Of a stretch of DNA of 64,000 nucleotides, positions 21,392 through 31,384 are shown piece after piece. This DNA is from Photobacterium sp. GB-56 (GTDB taxonomy: Bacteria > Pseudomonadota > Gammaproteobacteria > Enterobacterales > Vibrionaceae). The notes under the pieces were generated by a model. The model was not told where the DNA came from and made no database searches. It saw nothing but the letters and a program-made list of their open reading frames with translations. The DNA is taken from assembly GCF_003026105.1 (NCBI RefSeq), contig NZ_PYNW01000017.1, positions 26,664-90,663 of the forward strand, in the 5' to 3' direction. The translations under genes were made by a program, and so were the position numbers. Every line of letters starts with the position of its first letter. Position 1 is the stretch's first letter.

Positions 21392-21689
21392 ATGGATAAA
21401 CTCAGGCCCCAAACCATGACTCTATAAGATCACTGGCGATGTGATAATCGCCTGTCCTGCAGTAACAATTGAGCATGCATAAATAAATCCACGCTCTTTA
21501 TGGATGCGCATTAATGGGGACGGCAGTATTAAGTAAATATACAGAATAAGTCAGTTCTACAAGACTTGAGATCATGAGAAAACTGAGATGCGGAAAGAGT
21601 ACGCCATTCTTGGTTTTTGGGGGAGGGCAAGGTTTGTAACTGTATGTTTTTTTTATGTGGGTGATTGTTCTTAACAGGATAAAAACAAA
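21392..21689. other. non-coding stretch between purF and a LysR gene
   Basis: Nearly 300 bases between two convergent genes, with no open frame I would defend. It contains a hairpin GGCGAT/ATCGCC (21435-21452), a smaller ATCCA/TGGAT pair (21487-21505), a G-rich run near 21620 and a T run near 21646. This could be a small RNA gene or remnant sequence; I cannot decide. Confidence 0.3.
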
Positions 21690-21720
21690 ATGCCATATTA
21701 ATGGCTAATATGGCATTTTT
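21690..21720. terminator. terminator of the LysR gene (bidirectional form)
   Basis: ATGCCATATTA pairs with TAATATGGCAT across a five-base loop, with A-rich sequence on one side and T-rich on the other. It can end the minus-strand LysR transcript and any read-through from purF. Confidence 0.85.
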
Positions 21721-21749
21721 CTAAAATATTACGTTATTAATAAATGTTT

Positions 21750-22634
21750 TTAGTGTTTTTCTAAGTCAAAGTAGTGACTTGCAAAATCAATAAATAGACG
21801 TAATTTTTCTGGTTGGTAATCACGGTGATTATAAATCAAATATACATCACGTGGGTTTGCTGACCAGTTTTTAAGTACTTGAGTCACCTCACCAGCTGTA
21901 ATGTATTTTTCCAGCATAACATCAGGCATTAACGTGATCCCTAAGCCTGCACAACACGCTTTACGTACGACGTTAAGTTCGCTTGCTTCAAAGCGACCTC
22001 GTTCATTAATCGTAACCGTTTCGCCGTTGTGGTTGTTTAGACGCCAGCGTAGTAAAGGATTACCCTTCAGTAAAACATGGTCGTGAAGATCTTGAGCATG
22101 TTTAGGCTCTGGGTTTTTCTTTAAATATTCAGGGCTAGCAACAAGAATATCTTTTACTTCATTGATACGACGAGCGATCAGTGTTGAATCTCGTTGAGGA
22201 CCAATACGGAACATAACATCCCAGTCCGTCGGATCAAGTTGATCTGGCTCATTGCTCATATATAGCTGAATGCTAATTGCTGGATGTTCCAACATAAAGG
22301 CATTCAATAAAGGTTGAAGCATTACCTTGGTAATATTGGTTGGTGCGGCAATACGTAGCTTGCCCGCTGCACCTTTACACTCTTCACTAATATGTTCAGT
22401 CGTATCAAGTAACTGTTGTAGTAAAGGCGCACAGTCATGATAGAACTTTTGACCGGCTTCAGTAAGTGACAGTTTACGGGCATGACGATTAAGCAGGCGA
22501 ATATTAAGGCCTTCTTCAAGTGCTTGAATTCGACGTGTCAGTGTCGCAACTGGTACCTGGGTTTTTCTAGATGCAGCGGTATAACTGCCATTTTCCACAA
22601 CCATGCGGAATAAGTTTAGATCGTCAAGTTTCAT
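21750..22634 (-). CDS. LysR family transcriptional regulator
   Basis: A 294-residue LysR-type regulator with an N-terminal winged helix-turn-helix (LDDLNLFRMVVENGSYTAA, followed by RRIQALEEGLNIRLLNRHAR) and a periplasmic-binding-protein-like effector domain from about residue 90. It resembles the AaeR/DsdC-like single-gene regulators found in many vibrios, but I cannot assign a ligand. Its neighbour on the divergent side is rssB, 316 bases away, which is not an obvious target. No clear T-N11-A palindrome stood out in the gap. Confidence 0.88.
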   Translation of the reverse strand: MKLDDLNLFRMVVENGSYTAASRKTQVPVATLTRRIQALEEGLNIRLLNRHARKLSLTEAGQKFYHDCAPLLQQLLDTTEHISEECKGAAGKLRIAAPTNITKVMLQPLLNAFMLEHPAISIQLYMSNEPDQLDPTDWDVMFRIGPQRDSTLIARRINEVKDILVASPEYLKKNPEPKHAQDLHDHVLLKGNPLLRWRLNNHNGETVTINERGRFEASELNVVRKACCAGLGITLMPDVMLEKYITAGEVTQVLKNWSANPRDVYLIYNHRDYQPEKLRLFIDFASHYFDLEKH

Positions 22635-22950
22635 AAAAAAGTCATTATTGAACGCTTATGATGAGCAATTGTATAACAAAATGAGTCAAATGCATCTCTT
22701 TTTCTTTGTTTTTCCTACTGAAATAGTATTTTTATCATGTTTATTATGGTCAATTTACCAAAATAAAGGGGTACGATAATTTGAAGTGTATTACATAAAT
22801 GAATTTATTTTTATTAAATGTTCATGAATACATATTTTTTGTGGTGTTTTTTCTATGCTTAATAGAGTCGCAAAAATTAGACAGTCTTTAAGGCCTTTAA
22901 TTTCAGTTTGTAATGTGCCTTAAACTAAGTAGGTATTGGTGGAGGTGGTT
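22635..22950. other. AT-rich divergent promoter region, LysR gene / rssB
   Basis: A very AT-rich gap of 316 bases that should contain both promoters. I see no strong inverted repeat and no named operator. Confidence 0.4.
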
Positions 22951-24003
22951 TTGCTAGAAGGGAAAGATGTTCTCGTTGTAGAAGACGACCCAGTATTTAG
23001 AAATATGATTGTTGGCTTTCTTGAGAGCCAAGGATGCTTGGTGCAAGAGGCTGATAATGGTTTAGAAGGGCTACGTGCATTAAAGGAGCATATTCCTGAT
23101 CTGTTACTCTGCGATCTCGCTATGCCTGTTATGACAGGTATGGAGTTTGTTGAAGAAGTGTCTATTCAATATCCAATGATACCAATTATTGTTATTTCAG
23201 GAACGGGAGCAATGACAGATGTCGCTTTAGCGTTGCGACTTGGTGTTAAGGATTTCTTAATAAAGCCATTAGAAAATATTTTAATGCTGAAATCTTCTAT
23301 GATATCGGTATTGAAGGGGCAAGACAGTGCGACACATCATCGACAAGATTTTTCTAATCGATGGTTTGATACTACAGAAGATACAGAGCCTGTTGAAGAA
23401 GAATTGGAATGGCATATTAAAGATTTGCAAAATAACCCTAAAGCGGCACGTGAGCTATTAGTGGGACTAATGCCTGAAACACAATCGACTTATGGACGAT
23501 GGCAGTTAAATTATTGTGTTTTACAATCCATTGATTCCCTTCCAGTTATTCTTGATTATACTTGGCTATTAGATGGTCAATTAGCCTTTTACCTTCTTGA
23601 TACCAGTAGTGGTGATCATAATGCGACGGCAACTGCGTTATTAATTCGTGCTTTTTTTAATGATTATTTACGTAATCAAGGTAATTGTTTAGAAAGCTTA
23701 AGCCACTTAGTAACATTGATTGAAAAAGGGATGAAGCACTCAGGTTATGCGTCACCTATCAAGGCTTTGTTTGGCGTATTTGATTTGTCTGATAGATGTT
23801 TGCATATTCTTCCTGCAGGTATTGAAGCACAACTTCGAACAAGTGACGCTTCTTTTGAAGTCGCATCAGGTGAATGGCTTGGACGAGAAGCAAGGCACAA
23901 TATGTTATCGAAGCTAGCATTGTCTCCATCAGGTGGGCGTTTATCGCTAAGCCAATTGGGGCATGCTAGTTTTAGTGTGAACTTTAAAAACATTAAGATG
24001 TAA
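22951..24003 (+). CDS. rssB: RssB-like response regulator (RpoS adaptor)
   Basis: In E. coli RssB delivers the stationary-phase sigma factor RpoS to ClpXP for degradation; clpP and clpX lie at 30652-32665. The N-terminal receiver domain has the acidic pair EDD, phospho-acceptor Asp in LLLCDLAMP, Thr/Ser in VISGTG and Lys in LIKPLE. The C-terminal half is a PP2C-like pseudophosphatase, colinear with RssB (for example YRQL/YCVLQS, LAFYLLDTSSGDHN, ALLIRAFFNDYL). The longest frame begins with TTG at 22936; a GGAGG followed by five bases and a TTG at 22951 is the more likely start (350 residues). In E. coli rssB is adjacent to galU; here galU is two genes downstream. Confidence 0.85.
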   Translation: MLEGKDVLVVEDDPVFRNMIVGFLESQGCLVQEADNGLEGLRALKEHIPDLLLCDLAMPVMTGMEFVEEVSIQYPMIPIIVISGTGAMTDVALALRLGVKDFLIKPLENILMLKSSMISVLKGQDSATHHRQDFSNRWFDTTEDTEPVEEELEWHIKDLQNNPKAARELLVGLMPETQSTYGRWQLNYCVLQSIDSLPVILDYTWLLDGQLAFYLLDTSSGDHNATATALLIRAFFNDYLRNQGNCLESLSHLVTLIEKGMKHSGYASPIKALFGVFDLSDRCLHILPAGIEAQLRTSDASFEVASGEWLGREARHNMLSKLALSPSGGRLSLSQLGHASFSVNFKNIKM

Positions 24004-24030
24004 AAAAGGGCAGTGTTAGCAACACTACCC
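24002..24030 (-). terminator. terminator of the peptide transporter gene
   Basis: On the minus strand GGGTAGTGTT pairs with AACACTGCCC with one mismatch and is followed by six T residues. It lies between two convergent genes. Confidence 0.75.
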
Positions 24031-24056
24031 TTAAATGGATTATTATCAGTACGGCA

Positions 24057-25445
24057 TTACGCTTCTACTGTTTTAACCTCTGTTGTTTCGTCATTAGATG
24101 AAGATTCTGCACCATGCATCCAATTAATTAAGGTATTGGATAGTAACAGCAGTAATACACCGGCAATCACTGCAGTAATTGCAATACCAGAGAAGATTGC
24201 TAGAGGACCGGCTTCACCAATACGTGAACCAATCTCACCTGCAATATAGTTAGCAATGGCGTTAGCACCAAACCATGCACCCATCATTAATGATGCTAAG
24301 CGAAGAGGTGCAAGTTTTGTCACCATTGATAAACCAATCGGTGATAAACATAACTCACCTATCGTATGGAAGAAGTATGCACCAATCAGCCATAGCATAG
24401 AGGTTTTCACTGTCATATCGCCACCTTGCTCAAGCGCAGCACCAATCATACAAGCAAAGCCTGCTGCTAACGAGAACATTGCTAGTGCAAATTTCACAGG
24501 TGAGTTTGGCTCTTTCTTACCCAATTTTACCCAAAGAGCAGCAAGAATCGGAGCACAAATAATAATGAAAAATGGATTAAGTGATTGGAACCAAGCTGCC
24601 GGCACTTCGAAACTACCAATCATACGGTTTGTGTATTCTTGAGAATAGATATTCATTAAGCCGCCAGCTTGTTCAAAGCCTGCCCAGAATACGATAACAA
24701 AAGTACACATCACCATAATTACTTTCAGGCGATCACGTTCAATTTTGGTTAGTGGCTCTTTTTTACCGCTTGCGTTGTTTGCTGCATCACGAATTGCAGC
24801 TGGAACAGTACCAATATCACCTAGGTAACGTTGTGCGAAAAACAGTTGGATCAATAGGCTGAGTAGCATACCGATACCGGCACATAAGAAACCTGCTTTC
24901 CAGCCATAAATGGCAGAAGCTGTACCTGCAATAACACCGGCAAGTAATGAACCTATGTTGATACCCATATAGAAAATAGTAAACGCACCATCACGACGGT
25001 TATCGCCTTCTTTGTAGAGATCACCCACCATGGTTGAGATGTTTGGCTTAAATAAACCATTACCAATGATCAGGAAAGTAAGGCCTAAATAGAAAGCGTT
25101 TACAGCATGAGGATCAACGACACTGTGCGGGAGTGCGAGAGTAAATTGACCAATAGCCATTAATACGCCGCCAATAATAATTGATCGACGTTGACCTAAG
25201 TAGTTATCTGCAATCCATCCACCAATTAAAGGAGTAAAGTAGACAAGACCGGTGTAAATACCATATAGGCTTAATGCTTCTTGAGTACTCCAGCCTAAGC
25301 CGCCATCGATAGTTTTATCTGTTAAGTACAAAACTAAAATAGCGCGCATGGCGTAGTAGGAGAAACGCTCCCATAGCTCAGTTCCAAATAACAGGAACAA
25401 GCCTTTTGGGTGGCCCAATAAGGTACCACTACTATTATGACTCAT
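24057..25445 (-). CDS. POT/PTR2 family proton-dependent oligopeptide transporter
   Basis: Inner-membrane proton symporter for di- and tripeptides (DtpA-like). The POT signature GTELWERFSYYAMRAILVLY opens the protein near residue 22, with the ExxER-type proton/substrate motif (ELWERF). The second signature, FTIFYMGINIGSLL, is near residue 150. About fourteen hydrophobic segments fit in 462 residues. It is a single gene, divergent from rfaH across a 450-base AT-rich gap. Which peptides it carries cannot be told from sequence, so I give no symbol. Confidence 0.9.
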   Translation of the reverse strand: MSHNSSGTLLGHPKGLFLLFGTELWERFSYYAMRAILVLYLTDKTIDGGLGWSTQEALSLYGIYTGLVYFTPLIGGWIADNYLGQRRSIIIGGVLMAIGQFTLALPHSVVDPHAVNAFYLGLTFLIIGNGLFKPNISTMVGDLYKEGDNRRDGAFTIFYMGINIGSLLAGVIAGTASAIYGWKAGFLCAGIGMLLSLLIQLFFAQRYLGDIGTVPAAIRDAANNASGKKEPLTKIERDRLKVIMVMCTFVIVFWAGFEQAGGLMNIYSQEYTNRMIGSFEVPAAWFQSLNPFFIIICAPILAALWVKLGKKEPNSPVKFALAMFSLAAGFACMIGAALEQGGDMTVKTSMLWLIGAYFFHTIGELCLSPIGLSMVTKLAPLRLASLMMGAWFGANAIANYIAGEIGSRIGEAGPLAIFSGIAITAVIAGVLLLLLSNTLINWMHGAESSSNDETTEVKTVEA

Positions 25446-25899
25446 AGGATTCTCTATATTATTGTGATGGTGTGTTTGCTAATACCGGTGGTTTTATAAA
25501 GCACAATATATACGACTGCAAGTTTTTACATTTAAAGAACAAATGATAAACATTTCAACCTATTGAAAAACAAATGGTTGTAGATTTCTTAGTCAAAATT
25601 GAAAAGTTAATTTTTAGTATGGTAATTATGTTGTTGTTTTTATAATTATTAATTATTTGGTTTTATATTTTGTTTTTTAATCTTTTTGTGGTTTTTTTGT
25701 CTATCTATTTAGATTGTTCATGAATGTTACAAAGTTTGACTGTGGAATTACTGTAAAAGTGGTGACTGTCTTGGTTTCCATAAATGAGTTGAGCAACAAT
25801 AAGCACTCAATAAATACTTTATATCCCGAATTAGCCGCAATATAAAAAGTAGCTATTTATGTATATAATAGCGATGAATTTTAATGTTTAGGATTGATG
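25446..25899. other. AT-rich divergent promoter region, peptide transporter / rfaH
   Basis: About 450 bases, strongly AT-rich, with many short A and T runs. It must hold the promoters of both flanking genes. I see no open frame, clear repeat or named operator. Confidence 0.4.
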
Positions 25900-26397
25900 A
25901 TGAAAGATTGGTATTTGCTTTATTGTAAGCGCAGTGAACAAGAGCGTGCAGTGATCAATCTGGATCGTCAAGGTGTGGATTGCTACTACCCCCAGGTAAC
26001 AGTAAAAAAAGTGAGCCGAGGCAAACGAATAGAGTCAATCGAACCATTATTTCCAAGTTATGTTTTTGTTCAATTTGATCCTGAAATGGTAAGTTATACG
26101 TCGGTGCGATCAACACGTGGTGTGGCTGACTTTATTCGCTGTGGTGCAATGCCACAAAAAGTACGTGAAGAACTTATTTATAACTTAATGATGAATGAAG
26201 ATAGTGAAGAGCATCAACGTTTGTTGTCAATGCTTCCTCAGCCCGGTGAAAAATTAAAGTTAGAGCAAGGTAAGTTTCAAGGTCTTGAAGCTATTTACCA
26301 AGAACCTGATGGTGAGAAACGCTCATTTATGCTGATTAACTTGTTAGGTAAGCCTGTAAAAGTAAGCGTAGATAACACTGATCTGCTTAAAAAGTGA
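25900..26397 (+). CDS. rfaH: transcription antitermination factor RfaH
   Basis: RfaH is a NusG paralogue recruited by ops elements to suppress pausing and Rho termination in long envelope and polysaccharide operons. The N-terminal NGN domain begins WYLLYCKRSEQERAVINLDRQG and includes PLFPSYVFVQFD. The C-terminal segment (KLEQGKFQGLEAIYQEPDGEKR) corresponds to the region that in E. coli RfaH switches from a helical hairpin to a KOW barrel. AGGA at 25890-25893 best fits the ATG at 25900 (165 residues), though ATG 25897 and TTG 25894 are possible. galU, a nucleotide-sugar gene, follows 89 bases later. I found no ops-like sequence in this window. Confidence 0.9.
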   Translation: MKDWYLLYCKRSEQERAVINLDRQGVDCYYPQVTVKKVSRGKRIESIEPLFPSYVFVQFDPEMVSYTSVRSTRGVADFIRCGAMPQKVREELIYNLMMNEDSEEHQRLLSMLPQPGEKLKLEQGKFQGLEAIYQEPDGEKRSFMLINLLGKPVKVSVDNTDLLKK

Positions 26398-26486
26398 TCA
26401 TTTTTATCAGTGGGTCAGAACTCTCTTTTGCATATTTGAAAGCTATCTAATACGATGTTTGCAAACATAATATACTGGAAAAAAAA

Positions 26487-27392
26487 TTGAATACTTCATT
26501 AGTGCGTAAAGCTGTTATTCCTGTTGCTGGTCTGGGGACTCGAATGTTACCTGCAACCAAAGCTATTCCAAAAGAGATGCTTCCAATTGTAGATAAGCCG
26601 CTTATTCAGCATGTAGTGAATGAGTGTGTTGCAGCAGGAATTAAAGAAATTATTTTAGTGACGCATTCTTCAAAAAATTCGATTGAGAACCACTTTGATA
26701 CCTCTTTTGAATTAGAAGCGACATTAGAAGCGCGAGTAAAACGTCAGCTACTTGAAGAAGTACAAGCGATTTGTCCACCTGATGTGACCATTATGCATGT
26801 ACGTCAAGGTCAAGCTAAAGGTTTGGGTCATGCAGTATTGTGTGCACATCCCCTTGTTGGTGATGCGCCTTTTGCAGTTGTTTTACCTGACGTAATTTTG
26901 GATGATGTTGCGAGCGATTTACGTTGCGATAATATGGCTGCCATGGTGAAAATGTTTAACGAGACTAAAGTGAGTCAGGTGATGGTTGAACCTGTTCCTA
27001 TGTCTGAAGTGTCAAACTATGGTGTTGCGGATATTAATGGTGTGGAATTACATGCTGGCGAATCAGCACCGATGACAAAGGTTGTTGAGAAGCCTTCAGT
27101 TGAAGACGCGCCTTCTAATTTAGCTATTGTCGGTCGTTACATACTTCCAGCTGAAATTTGGGCATTATTAGCCCGTACGCCTGTTGGCGCGGGTGATGAA
27201 ATTCAATTGACCGATGCTATCGATATGCTAATGCAATCTCAACAAGTGAATGCATTTCATATGTCAGGCGTAAGCCATGATTGTGGTAGTAAAATTGGTT
27301 ACATGAAAGCGTTTGTTGAGTACGGTTTGCGCCATAATCAATTTGGTGAAGAATTTACAGCGTATGTCAAACAACTAGCTAAAAGCTTATAG
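26487..27392 (+). CDS. galU: UTP-glucose-1-phosphate uridylyltransferase
   Basis: GalU makes UDP-glucose from UTP and glucose-1-phosphate, for LPS, exopolysaccharide and Ugd (gene at 7134). The nucleotide-binding signature [19 protein letters not shown] is near residues 15-33, with VLPDVILDD and the KVVEKPS loop further on. The length of 301 residues is normal. The start appears to be a TTG at 26487 with only a weak GGA upstream; a GTG at 26502 is the alternative. A strong terminator follows. Confidence 0.95.
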   Translation: MNTSLVRKAVIPVAGLGTRMLPATKAIPKEMLPIVDKPLIQHVVNECVAAGIKEIILVTHSSKNSIENHFDTSFELEATLEARVKRQLLEEVQAICPPDVTIMHVRQGQAKGLGHAVLCAHPLVGDAPFAVVLPDVILDDVASDLRCDNMAAMVKMFNETKVSQVMVEPVPMSEVSNYGVADINGVELHAGESAPMTKVVEKPSVEDAPSNLAIVGRYILPAEIWALLARTPVGAGDEIQLTDAIDMLMQSQQVNAFHMSGVSHDCGSKIGYMKAFVEYGLRHNQFGEEFTAYVKQLAKSL

Positions 27393-27421
27393 TCGACGCC
27401 ATAAATTGTATAATCAAAAGA

Positions 27422-27450
27422 AAAAGCGATGGTGTTCCATCGCTTTTTTT
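27422..27450 (+). terminator. galU terminator
   Basis: GCGATGG pairs perfectly with CCATCGC around TGTT, with flanking A and T runs. Confidence 0.9.
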
Positions 27451-27510
27451 ATTTATTCTATTTGTTAATAAGAAGAGGACTGCTAATTTAAAATAGCATT
27501 GTTTTGGAGA

Positions 27511-27541
27511 ATAAAAGAGCAATAGGTATCACTCTTTTTAT
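27511..27541 (-). terminator. folD terminator
   Basis: On the minus strand AAAAAGAG pairs with CTCTTTTAT across a 12-base loop, directly after the folD stop codon. It is AT-rich and only moderately stable. Confidence 0.5.
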
Positions 27542-27547
27542 TACCAA

Positions 27548-28405
27548 TTATTCGCCGTGAAACTGCTCGCAAGCTAACATAGTATTTTCTATTAATGTTG
27601 CGACTGTCATTGGGCCGACACCACCAGGGACTGGAGTGATATGTTTTGCTTTTTGGTTGGCAATATCAAATTCAACATCACCACATAATTTACCATTATC
27701 TAATCGGTTAATACCCACATCAATGACGGTAGCCCCTTCTTTAATCCAAGCGCCAGGAATAAAGTTAGGTTTACCTACAGCGACGACAAGGATATCTGCA
27801 CGACGAACATGGCTCTCAAGATCTTGAGTAAAACGGTGACAAGTTGTTGTTGTAGCCCCTGCTAATAATAATTCGAGTGTCATCGGGCGACCTACAATAT
27901 TAGAAGCGCCAACAATAATCGCTTCTTTCCCTCGTACCGGAATATTGTAACGTTCTAAGAGGGTCATAATACCTTTAGGGGTACAAGAGCGTAGTTTTGG
28001 GATACGTTGACTTAAGCGTCCGACATTGTATGGATGGAAGCCATCAACATCTTTTTCAGGATCAATACGCTCTAAAATTCGTGTGCTATCCATACCAGCT
28101 GGTAATGGAAGTTGGACTAAAATGCCATCAATCGTTGGATCGAGATTTAATTCGTCAATAAGAAGTAATAATTCTTCTTCTGAGGCTGTTGGTGGTAGAT
28201 CGAATGATTTAGAGACAAAGCCGACTTCTTCACAGGCTTTTCGCTTACTACCAACATAAATTTGAGAAGCAGGATCTTGACCTACGAGCACAACAGCTAA
28301 GCCGGGTGCACGAAGACCAGCATCTTTACGAGCTTTCACTCTAGCGGCAACTTCCTGTCGAACTGTTTGGGATATTAATTTCCCATCAATAATTTGGGCG
28401 GTCAT
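27548..28405 (-). CDS. folD: methylenetetrahydrofolate dehydrogenase / methenyl-THF cyclohydrolase
   Basis: FolD interconverts 5,10-methylene-THF, methenyl-THF and 10-formyl-THF, which supplies formyl groups for purine synthesis. Signatures visible are [13 protein letters not shown] with the catalytic Lys, the GILVQLPLP motif, the NADP region [10 protein letters not shown] and the C-terminal [16 protein letters not shown]. It has 285 residues. A near-consensus PurR box lies about 72 bases before its start, tying it to purine demand with cvpA-purF. It is adjacent to tRNA-Arg(UCU), as in E. coli. Confidence 0.96.
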   Translation of the reverse strand: MTAQIIDGKLISQTVRQEVAARVKARKDAGLRAPGLAVVLVGQDPASQIYVGSKRKACEEVGFVSKSFDLPPTASEEELLLLIDELNLDPTIDGILVQLPLPAGMDSTRILERIDPEKDVDGFHPYNVGRLSQRIPKLRSCTPKGIMTLLERYNIPVRGKEAIIVGASNIVGRPMTLELLLAGATTTTCHRFTQDLESHVRRADILVVAVGKPNFIPGAWIKEGATVIDVGINRLDNGKLCGDVEFDIANQKAKHITPVPGGVGPMTVATLIENTMLACEQFHGE

Positions 28406-28476
28406 GGTAATCCTTTTTATATAGGCTAAGCATGTGGACGCTATTATTGTGTCAGAAAATGATTACTTTAGCTATA

Positions 28477-28492
28477 ACGCAAACGTTTGCTT
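28477..28492 (-). promoter_or_regulatory. PurR-type operator before folD
   Basis: ACGCAAACGTTTGCTT matches the PurR consensus ACGCAAACGTTTTCNT with one mismatch, and its core GCAAACGTTTGC is a perfect 12-base palindrome. It lies in the folD promoter region. Confidence 0.85.
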
Positions 28493-28701
28493 TTTGTTTG
28501 TTTAATAATGGCGAACAATCTTAAGTGTTTATCGTTGAAGGGAATAGGTATCTACAATTGCACTGAAAAAACTGAAAATAAAACAGATTGCTTTAACTTT
28601 AATCGCTTGGCGGTTTAAATCATGAAATTTAAAGTAAACGTATTGACCTAAATGATTAGCAACGTATAATCCTGCCTCGTAACGCCATGTTACACAATGA
28701 T

Positions 28702-28778
28702 GCGCCCTTAGCTCAGCTGGATAGAGCACGTCCCTTCTAAGGATGTGGTCGCAGGTTCGAATCCTGCAGGGCGTGCCA
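28702..28778 (+). tRNA. tRNA-Arg (anticodon UCU)
   Basis: A full cloverleaf of 77 bases with encoded CCA. The acceptor stem GCGCCCT/AGGGCGT starts with a G-U pair, the D arm is GCTC/GAGC, the anticodon stem is CGTCC/GGATG with loop CTTCTAA, and the T arm is GCAGG/CCTGC with loop TTCGAAT. The anticodon TCT reads AGA and AGG codons. It corresponds to E. coli argU, also next to folD, where lambdoid phage DLP12 integrates; no integrase or attachment repeat is seen here. Confidence 0.97.
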
Positions 28779-29247
28779 TTCTCTCTTCTTTATATATAAG
28801 ATCCAAAATCTAATTCATTTCTAAGCTTTTTTAATACAAAAATCACTCTGTAGTTAGTCTTATAACGGCATAAAAAATGCTTTCTCTGTTACGTCATATT
28901 TGCGTTAATTCGACTGTTTTTCCAACATTTGAACCCAAAAAACGCAGAGATCTATGATTATTTTCTCCTTACCCCTTGAAATGTTCGTTATAGACCCTAT
29001 CTTGTGTTTCAGTTGTAGAGCTAGATAGCAGTTTAGTCTATCTCACCTCGACGCCACCTAAGTGTGTCGTTATAATAACGCGCTTTAATTTCTAAGTTGG
29101 ATGAGCATATCTGACAGTTTAGAAATAAAGTAAAAGAATTGAGGCGTTATGGTTTTCGAGCCGTAACACGAAAAGGATGCCACCGTCAGTAAATGGCTGT
29201 TCGGCAACATCACTCAGAAAGCTGAGTAAGTTTTGAGGTTAAATATA
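28779..29247 (+). promoter_or_regulatory. long leader/promoter region of tig, with a sigma-32-type promoter
   Basis: This gap of about 470 bases precedes tig. CTTGAAA (28975-28981), a 13-base spacer and CCCTAT (28995-29000) match the heat-shock sigma factor pattern (CTTGAAA, 11-16 bases, CCCCATNT), with extra C residues before the -35 element as in E. coli dnaK P1. The roughly 240 bases downstream to the tig start would form a long 5' leader, which includes a GTTATGG/CCGTAAC pair near 29146-29167. I see no open frame. Confidence 0.6.
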
Positions 29248-30546
29248 ATGCAAGTTACCGTTGAAACCACTGAAGGCCTAGAACGCCAACTAACAATCAC
29301 TGTTCCTGCTGCAAACATCGAAGATGCAGTAACAGCTGAACTAAAGAAAATTGCTAAAACTCGTCGTTTCGACGGTTTCCGCCCTGGTAAAGCACCAATT
29401 AAGATGGTTGCTAAAATGTTTGGCGCATCAGTACGTCAAGACATCCTAGGTGAAGTAATGCACCGTCACTTTATCGAAGCTATCGTTAAAGAGAAAATCA
29501 ATCCAGCAGGCGCGCCAACATTTACTCCAGTAGAAGTTGCTGAAGGTAAAGACCTAGTATTCAAAGCGACTTTCGAAGTATTTCCTGAGATCGCACTTCA
29601 AGGTCTAGATAAAGTTGTTGTTGAGAAGCCAGTTGTTGAAGTAACTGAAGCTGACGTTGATACAATGCTTGATACTCTACGTAAGCAACAAGCTACGTGG
29701 ACTGAAGTAGATGCAGCCGCTGATGCAAACAGCCGTGTAACTATCGACTTCGTTGGTACTATCGACGGTGAAGAGTTCGAGGGCGGTAAAGCTGAAGGTT
29801 TCGCACTTGCTATGGGCCAAGGTCGTATGATCCCTGGTTTCGAAGAAGGCGTTGTAGGTAAAAAAGCGGGTGAAGAGTTTACTGTTGAAGTAACGTTCCC
29901 TGAAGAATACCACGCTGAAAACCTAAAAGGTAAAGCTGCAGCATTCGCTATTAAACTTCACAAAGTTGAAGCACAAGAGCTTCCTGAACTAACTGAAGAG
30001 TTCGTTGCTAAGTTCGGTGTTGAAGACGGTTCTGTTGACGGTCTTAAAGCTGAAGTTCGTAAGAACATGGAGCGTGAACTTAAGCAAGCTGTTAAAGGTC
30101 GCATCAAAGATCAAGTTCTTAACGGTCTTGTTGAGCAAAACGACATCACAGTTCCTGCTGCACTTATCGATCAAGAAATCGAAGCACTACGTCAGCAAGC
30201 TGCACAACGTTTTGGCGGTGATGCTAAGAATATGCCTGAACTACCACGTGAGTTGTTCGAAGAGCAAGCTAAACGTCGTGTAGTTGTAGGTCTTCTAGTT
30301 GGTGAAGTGATCAAGTCAGAAGAGCTAAAAGCAGACGAAGAGCGCGTTAAAGCAATCATCGCTGAAATGGCTTCTGCATACGAAGATCCATCAGAAGTAG
30401 TTAAATACTACGAAACTAACGAACAGCTAATGAACAACATGCGTAATGTTGCTCTAGAAGAGCAAGCGATTGACGCACTTCTAGCTAAAGCACAGGTTTC
30501 TGATAAAGACGTTAGCTTCAACGAGCTAATGAATCCTGCTGCTTAA
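29248..30546 (+). CDS. tig: trigger factor chaperone
   Basis: Trigger factor is a ribosome-bound chaperone with prolyl isomerase activity that meets nascent chains at the exit tunnel. The ribosome-binding signature FRPGKAP (in [12 protein letters not shown]) lies near residue 44. The FKBP-type PPIase domain follows at about 150-245 ([17 protein letters not shown]), then the helical C-terminal chaperone arms. It has 432 residues. The longest frame starts 15 bases upstream, but GAGG at 29235-29238 and the family start [15 protein letters not shown] support the ATG at 29248. It is followed by clpP, as in E. coli. Codon use looks strongly biased, typical of a highly expressed gene. Confidence 0.96.
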   Translation: MQVTVETTEGLERQLTITVPAANIEDAVTAELKKIAKTRRFDGFRPGKAPIKMVAKMFGASVRQDILGEVMHRHFIEAIVKEKINPAGAPTFTPVEVAEGKDLVFKATFEVFPEIALQGLDKVVVEKPVVEVTEADVDTMLDTLRKQQATWTEVDAAADANSRVTIDFVGTIDGEEFEGGKAEGFALAMGQGRMIPGFEEGVVGKKAGEEFTVEVTFPEEYHAENLKGKAAAFAIKLHKVEAQELPELTEEFVAKFGVEDGSVDGLKAEVRKNMERELKQAVKGRIKDQVLNGLVEQNDITVPAALIDQEIEALRQQAAQRFGGDAKNMPELPRELFEEQAKRRVVVGLLVGEVIKSEELKADEERVKAIIAEMASAYEDPSEVVKYYETNEQLMNNMRNVALEEQAIDALLAKAQVSDKDVSFNELMNPAA

Positions 30547-30597
30547 TTTGCTGAAATTGATGTAGAGATTTGACATTATCTCAAGTCTTCTGCTAAC

Positions 30598-30631
30598 AAT
30601 GGTCCGTGTGAGTCATTTCATTCGGGCCATT
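30598..30631 (+). terminator. possible attenuating hairpin between tig and clpP
   Basis: AATGGTCCG pairs with CGGGCCATT (one G-T pair) around a 16-base loop, followed by TATTTTA rather than a full T run. It may partly end tig transcripts. Confidence 0.45.
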
Positions 30632-30651
30632 TATTTTAGGGAAATAACGTT

Positions 30652-31275
30652 ATGAGCTACCAAGAAAAAAACGCCATGTCACCAATTTTGGATGCGCTGG
30701 TACCTATGGTGGTCGAGCAGACTTCTCGTGGTGAGCGTTCTTATGATATATATTCTCGTCTCTTAAAAGAGCGTGTGATTTTCTTAACTGGTCAGGTTGA
30801 AGATCACATGGCTAATTTAGTAGTAGCACAGCTACTATTTTTAGAGTCAGAAAACCCAGATAAAGACATCTTCCTATACATCAACTCTCCAGGTGGTTCT
30901 GTTACTGCGGGTATGTCAATTTATGACACTATGCAGTTCATTAAGCCAAATGTGAGTACTGTATGTATGGGTCAAGCATGTTCAATGGGAGCATTCTTAC
31001 TTGCTGGTGGTGCGAAAGGTAAGCGTTACTGTCTACCGAACTCACGTGTAATGATTCACCAGCCATTAGGTGGTTTCCAAGGACAAGCATCGGATATTCA
31101 AATCCATGCACAAGAAATTCTAACAATCAAACAACGTCTAAACGGTTTATTGGCTGAACATACAGGCCAACCACTAGAGGTTGTTGAGCGTGATACTGAC
31201 CGTGATAACTTTATGTCTGCAGAACAAGCTGTAGAATATGGTTTAGTGGATGCCGTGTTGAGTCAACGTGACTAA
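30652..31275 (+). CDS. clpP: ATP-dependent Clp protease proteolytic subunit
   Basis: ClpP forms the 14-subunit serine protease chamber that degrades substrates unfolded by ClpX or ClpA. The catalytic triad is Ser111 (GQACSMGAF), His136 ([10 protein letters not shown]) and Asp185 (DRDNFMSA). The [15 protein letters not shown] segment is also typical. It has 207 residues including a short propeptide-like N-terminus. It lies between tig and clpX. RssB, whose likely gene is at 22951, hands RpoS to ClpXP in E. coli. Confidence 0.97.
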   Translation: MSYQEKNAMSPILDALVPMVVEQTSRGERSYDIYSRLLKERVIFLTGQVEDHMANLVVAQLLFLESENPDKDIFLYINSPGGSVTAGMSIYDTMQFIKPNVSTVCMGQACSMGAFLLAGGAKGKRYCLPNSRVMIHQPLGGFQGQASDIQIHAQEILTIKQRLNGLLAEHTGQPLEVVERDTDRDNFMSAEQAVEYGLVDAVLSQRD

Positions 31276-31384
31276 GTACTTATTTAGCTGATTAACTCTA
31301 GATAGTTAACGCAGCAAAATAAGTCGACTTGTTATACACTCAAGACAAGGCAATGATGGGAATACCCCAATAAGAGGTTAGCGA

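Noticed and set aside
26400..26486. Possible ops element linked to rfaH/galU
   Set aside because: No GGCGGTAGNNT-like sequence was found here or elsewhere in the window by reading.
28702..28778. tRNA-Arg(UCU) as an integration site
   Set aside because: The tRNA homologous to argU is a known phage site in E. coli, but no integrase gene or repeated tRNA 3' end lies nearby.
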